NCBI RefSeq assembly: GCF_009650435.1
Contig: NZ_VVIP01000072.1
Coordinates: forward strand, 1-64,000
Reading direction: 5' to 3'
DNA: 64,000 nt
Source: Foetidibacter luteolus
Lineage (GTDB): Bacteria > Bacteroidota > Bacteroidia > Chitinophagales > Chitinophagaceae
Position 1 is the stretch's first letter. Each line of letters opens with the position of its first letter. Below, piece after piece: positions 60,980-64,000 of the stretch. The position numbers and the translations under genes were made by a program. Below the pieces are notes generated by a model. The model did no database searches. It saw nothing but the letters and a program-made list of their open reading frames with translations, and had not been told where the DNA came from.

Positions 60980-61987
60980 GTGCCTACAAAATTTTCTAAA
61001 GAAACATATTTGTACTGGTATGAGCTGATGCAGCTTATCCGCCAGTTCGAGTTAAAAGCAGAAGAAATGTACAAGATGGCCGGCAAAATCCGCGGCTTTT
61101 TTCATGCCTATATAGGGCAGGAAGCTATTGCCGCCGGTTGTATGACGGCCACCAGGCAGGAAGACCCGTTTATCACAGGCTACCGCGACCATGGCCTTGG
61201 GCTTGCCAAGGGTATGAGCGCCAACTCCTGCATGGCTGAACTGTATGGCAAGGCTACCGGCTGCGCCAAAGGCAAAGGCGGCAGTATGCACTTCTTTAGC
61301 AAACAACATTATTTCTTTGGCGGTCACGGCATTGTGGGCGCACAAATAGGCGCTGGCGCAGGGCTTGCTTTTGCCGAAAAATACAAGGGTACAGACAATG
61401 TTGCGCTTTGTTTTTTTGGTGATGGCGCCGCAAGGCAGGGTATTTTGCACGAAACCTTTAACCTGGCCATGCTGTGGAAGCTGCCGGTTATCTTTATTTG
61501 CGAAAACAACAATTACGCCATGGGTACTTCTATAGAAAGAACCTCTAACGTAGTGGATATTTATAAACTGGCCGATGCCTATGAAATGCCAGGCGACAAA
61601 GTTGATGGCATGGTGGCTGAAGCGGTACATGATGCGGTAGCCCGTGCTGTAAAAAGGGCCCGCGAGGGCGGTGGCCCAACCCTGCTGGAAATGAAAACTT
61701 ACCGCTACAAAGGCCACTCTATTTCTGACCCGCAGAAATACCGCACCAAAGAAGAAGTGGACGAATACAAAGCCAAAGACCCCATTACCATGGTGCTGGA
61801 AACCATTCAGAAAAACAAGTTTGCCAGCGATGAAGAAATAGCGGCTATAGACGACCGCATCAACAAAATTGTTGGAGAGAGCGTGAAGTTTGCGGAAGAA
61901 AGCCCCTGGCCGGAAGACAGCGAAGTGCTGAGGGATGTTATGATGGATAAAAATTACCCTTATATCATGGATTTCCAGGCTGTTTAA
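60980..61987 (+). CDS. pdhA: Pyruvate dehydrogenase E1 component, alpha subunit
   Basis: A 335-residue E1-alpha of the pyruvate dehydrogenase complex, which decarboxylates pyruvate with thiamine diphosphate. The TPP motif GDGAARQGILHE...NNNYAMGTS spans about 147-182, and the phosphorylation-loop region has RYKGHSISDPQKYRTKEE near 245-262. I start at GTG 60980 (MPTKFSKETYLYW), the usual family start just behind a promoter; the frame is open 27 codons more through a non-family hydrophobic stretch. E1-beta and E2 are not adjacent. Confidence 0.95.
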   Translation: MPTKFSKETYLYWYELMQLIRQFELKAEEMYKMAGKIRGFFHAYIGQEAIAAGCMTATRQEDPFITGYRDHGLGLAKGMSANSCMAELYGKATGCAKGKGGSMHFFSKQHYFFGGHGIVGAQIGAGAGLAFAEKYKGTDNVALCFFGDGAARQGILHETFNLAMLWKLPVIFICENNNYAMGTSIERTSNVVDIYKLADAYEMPGDKVDGMVAEAVHDAVARAVKRAREGGGPTLLEMKTYRYKGHSISDPQKYRTKEEVDEYKAKDPITMVLETIQKNKFASDEEIAAIDDRINKIVGESVKFAEESPWPEDSEVLRDVMMDKNYPYIMDFQAV

Positions 61988-62022
61988 GCCCGGCACCAAG
62001 TTTTGGAATGGTGCAATAAGTA

Positions 62023-62062
62023 TTAATCAAACATTCGCCATTCACTATTTACCATTCACAAA
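62023..62062. repeat. Short TCACCATTCAC-type run
   Basis: CATTCGCCATTCACTATTTA and CCATTCAC in the gap between pdhA and the TPR gene. It is the smallest of the low-complexity runs of this kind in the window. Confidence 0.5.
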
Positions 62063-62076
62063 AACGTATTCCCAAA

Positions 62077-62769
62077 ATGTCTGACAAGAAAGTGCAGCAG
62101 GTAGAAGTAAACGACCCTTTATTAAAAGTGCAGGGCTTCTGGCAAAAGTTTCAGAAACCTATAACGATTGCAATTGCCGCCATTGTAATTTTAGTTGGCG
62201 GCTGGTATGCTTACAGCGAATATTTTTCCAAGCCTAATGAAGAAAAGGCTGCTGACGCCCTTTTTAAAGCACAGCAATACTTTGAAACTGATTCTTTGAA
62301 CAGCGCCCTTAACGGCAAAGATGGCAACAGGGGGTTTTTATATGTCATCAAAACGTACGGTGGTACCAAAGCGGGCAACCTGGCTAAATATTATGCTGGT
62401 GTTTCTTACCTGCGCCTGGGCGACTTTAACAAAGCCGTACAGTACCTGAAAGATTTTAGCACCGATGCCAAACAAATACAGATGATGGCTTATGGGGCCC
62501 TGGGCGATGCTTACAGCGAACTGAAAAAAAATGATGACGCGGTTGCCAGCTATAAAAAAGCTGCCTCTACCTTTGAGAAGGATGAAACCAACGCATCTGA
62601 ATACCTTTTCCGTGCCGGCTTATTAAGCGAAGTGAATGGCAAAACAAAAGAAGCCCTGGAATTGTATAAAGAGCTGAAAGAAAAATATCCCAATACCGAT
62701 AAAGGTTTTCAGGCAGAAAAATACATTTACCGTTTAAATGTAGAACCTAACGAATTCAGTGTAAAATAA
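62077..62769 (+). CDS. Membrane-anchored TPR protein (YfgM-like)
   Basis: A 230-residue protein with one membrane helix (about 30-48, PITIAIAAIVILVGGWYAY) after a cytoplasmic start and a periplasmic TPR solenoid (about 90-215, VSYLRLGDFNKAVQYLKDF, DAYSELKKNDDAVASYKKA). The layout is that of the YfgM-like ancillary factors of the SecYEG translocon, but that role is only inferred. Its stop overlaps the ribH start codon by one base. Confidence 0.85.
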   Translation: MSDKKVQQVEVNDPLLKVQGFWQKFQKPITIAIAAIVILVGGWYAYSEYFSKPNEEKAADALFKAQQYFETDSLNSALNGKDGNRGFLYVIKTYGGTKAGNLAKYYAGVSYLRLGDFNKAVQYLKDFSTDAKQIQMMAYGALGDAYSELKKNDDAVASYKKAASTFEKDETNASEYLFRAGLLSEVNGKTKEALELYKELKEKYPNTDKGFQAEKYIYRLNVEPNEFSVK

Positions 62770-63248
62770 TGGCAAGTAAAGGAAACAGCGAATTAAACAA
62801 AGGCATCCCTCAACCAACGGATGCCTTTGTAGTTATAGTAAAAACCGAATGGAACGCCCATATTGTAAACAAGCTGGAAGCTGGCGCTAAAAAAGTGCTG
62901 AAACAGCAGGGCGCCAAATTTAAAGTGCTTACAGTGCCGGGAGCTGTTGAAATTCCGTTTGCTGTAAACGCGTATGCCAAAAGCGGCCTGCAGGCTGCCG
63001 ACGCGTTTATTACCCTGGGCACGGTTATAAAAGGCGATACACCGCATTTTGATTACGTGTGTAAAAGCATTACCGATGGTGTGCTTAGCTTAAACCTTAC
63101 CCTTGATGTGCCGGTAATTTTTGGCGTACTTACGGTTAACGATGAAAAGCAGGCGCTGGAACGTGTGGGTGGCGCACATGGGCACAAAGGCGAAGAAGCG
63201 GCCATTACCGCTTTAAAAATGATTGAGCTGAACAGGAACCTACAGTAG
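62769..63248 (+). CDS. ribH: 6,7-dimethyl-8-ribityllumazine synthase
   Basis: A 159-residue lumazine synthase, the penultimate step of riboflavin synthesis. It forms icosahedral or decameric shells. AVEIPFAVNAY near 60-70, ITLGTVIKGDTPHFDYVC near 82-99, the FGVLTVNDEKQALERVGG motif near 120-137 and the C-terminal HKGEEAAITAL are all present. The TAATG junction with the TPR gene indicates coupling. Confidence 0.97.
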   Translation: MASKGNSELNKGIPQPTDAFVVIVKTEWNAHIVNKLEAGAKKVLKQQGAKFKVLTVPGAVEIPFAVNAYAKSGLQAADAFITLGTVIKGDTPHFDYVCKSITDGVLSLNLTLDVPVIFGVLTVNDEKQALERVGGAHGHKGEEAAITALKMIELNRNLQ

Positions 63249-63270
63249 TGCTAGCCATAGCCCAAGTATT

Positions 63271-63335
63271 TTTATGGGCCCGGCAGCAGGAACTGTTATT
63301 AATCGTCCCTTGCGTCGCACTCTTGTACTGTTAGA
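63271..63335 (+). repeat. Dispersed repeat B, copy 16
   Basis: TTTTTATGGGCCCGGCAGCA, GGAAC, then CCTTGCGTCGCACTCTTGTA and CTG. Almost full consensus. Confidence 0.95.
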
Positions 63336-63446
63336 TACGCTACGCAGCTTTTCCCACCGGGTAGAGGCGTTGGCAATATCTTTTATTTCACAGTAATGAA
63401 CCAAGTTTTGTTGTTTCCCTATAAACCGTAAACAGTATGAAAATAG

Positions 63447-63475
63447 GCCGCTGAATCACCAGCGGCTTTTTTATT
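63447..63475 (+). terminator. Terminator between ribH and der
   Basis: GCCGCTG / CAGCGGC stem with a 6-base loop and a T6 run on the plus strand. It touches the der stop codon and may serve both convergent genes. Confidence 0.75.
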
Positions 63476-64000
63476 TCTTCCGGAAAAACAGCCTTATGGG
63501 CACTCCTTTAAAATCGAAATTGGAACGTAACTGGTTTTCCAGGTAGTTTTTGTAAGGTTGCTTTATATCATCAGGAAAGTTGCAGAAAAACGCGAAGGAA
63601 GGCACATGCGTTGGCAACTGTGTTACATATTTTATCTTAATAGAATGGCCCCTTACTACAGGCGCATGGTAATTTTCCACCGCTTTAAGCATTACATCAT
63701 TTAGTTTGCTGGTAGATATCTTTCGGGTTTTGTTTTCATGTACCTCAAGTGCAGATTCGATGGCCCGGAATATCCTTGTTTTGTCTTTGGCCGAAATAAA
63801 AATAACCGGTATATCATTAAACGGCGCCAGGCGCTGTTTCAATTCCTTTTCATAATCGCGGGCCGTATTGGTTTCCTTTTCGGCAAGGTCCCATTTGTTT
63901 ACCAGCACCACAATACCCTTTCCTTTACGGGCGGCAAGAGAATAAATATTGATGTCCTGCGCTGTTATGCCCTTTTCGGCATCCAGTACCAACAGGCATA
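63471..64000 (-). CDS. der: GTPase Der (EngA), 3' part only
   Basis: The last 175 or so residues of Der, a two-G-domain GTPase needed for 50S ribosome assembly. The frame runs off the window edge without a stop or start. CLLVLDAEKGITAQD begins the piece, VLVNKWDLAEKE carries the guanine-binding NKWD of the second G domain, FISAKDKTR is its SAK motif, and the C-terminal KH-like domain ends FKGVPIRLFFRKK. Only the C-terminal part is visible here. Confidence 0.95.
   Translation of the reverse strand, partial: CLLVLDAEKGITAQDINIYSLAARKGKGIVVLVNKWDLAEKETNTARDYEKELKQRLAPFNDIPVIFISAKDKTRIFRAIESALEVHENKTRKISTSKLNDVMLKAVENYHAPVVRGHSIKIKYVTQLPTHVPSFAFFCNFPDDIKQPYKNYLENQLRSNFDFKGVPIRLFFRKK

Noticed and set aside
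61052..61999. A 315-codon open frame antisense to pdhA
   Set aside because: It lies wholly within a well-supported gene and has no protein-family character; high frame openness comes from the pdhA codon pattern.

Overview
The window reads as chromosome of a Bacteroidota bacterium, most likely family Chitinophagaceae (inference). Support comes from TonB-dependent receptors with an N-terminal carboxypeptidase-like domain, DUF2490, DUF1684 and 2TM-domain proteins, a split atp locus in the order atpB-E-F-H-A, B12-dependent NrdJ, type III pantothenate kinase next to LptC, a 31-residue AURKAIP1/COX24-type basic protein, and promoter elements of the Bacteroidota form TTTG-N20-TAnnTTTG. Shine-Dalgarno sequences are weak or absent at most starts. 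I see no rRNA, CRISPR array, prophage or transposase gene. One tRNA (Asn, GTT) is present.

Layout. 0.2-4.6 kb: FkbM methyltransferase, an operon of two related membrane proteins with a winged-helix regulator, a DUF2306-like membrane protein, a 2TM protein and a TPR-like exported protein. 4.9-10.3 kb: a TonB receptor, then three tandem paralogous lipoproteins, one broken by a frameshift in an A7 tract. 10.9-16.1 kb: F1Fo ATP synthase genes without atpG, and a nucleotidyltransferase with a small partner. 16.5-19.6 kb: HU, a TPR protein, the COX24-type mini-protein and RNase G. 19.7-27 kb: TlpA-like thioredoxin, gatB, an orphan small protein, nrdJ, tRNA-Asn. 27.4-38.7 kb: AlkA-like glycosylase, kdsB, an AsmA-like protein, NAD(P)HX repair enzyme, pyrH, DUF2490, tatC-rpiB and a CNNM/CBS protein. 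39-50 kb: coaX-OMP-lptC, a Lon-N protein, and a lipopolysaccharide/glycan block of glycosyltransferases and a methyltransferase with meaB inside it. 50-64 kb: serine hydrolase, Gfo/Idh oxidoreductase, DHFR-DinB fusion, DUF1684, second TonB receptor, cysteine desulfurase, polysaccharide deacetylase, pdhA, TPR protein, ribH and the 3' part of der.

Most genes are housekeeping or envelope functions. kdsB, lptC, the GT9 and GT2 enzymes and the AsmA-like protein all bear on outer-membrane lipopolysaccharide. NrdJ and MeaB both point to cobalamin use.

The most unusual feature is the intergenic DNA. A repeat of about 65-90 bp with core TTGCGTCGCACTCTTGTAC (called B here) occurs about 17 times in both orientations, always between genes. 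A second family of about 107 bp (called A) occurs five times well preserved and twice degenerate. A 500-bp block at 31.6-32.1 kb carries several hairpins, and short TCACCATTCACC-type arrays recur. No transposase for any of these is in the window. These repeats, the lipoprotein array and the small paired genes are the best candidates for something not yet described.
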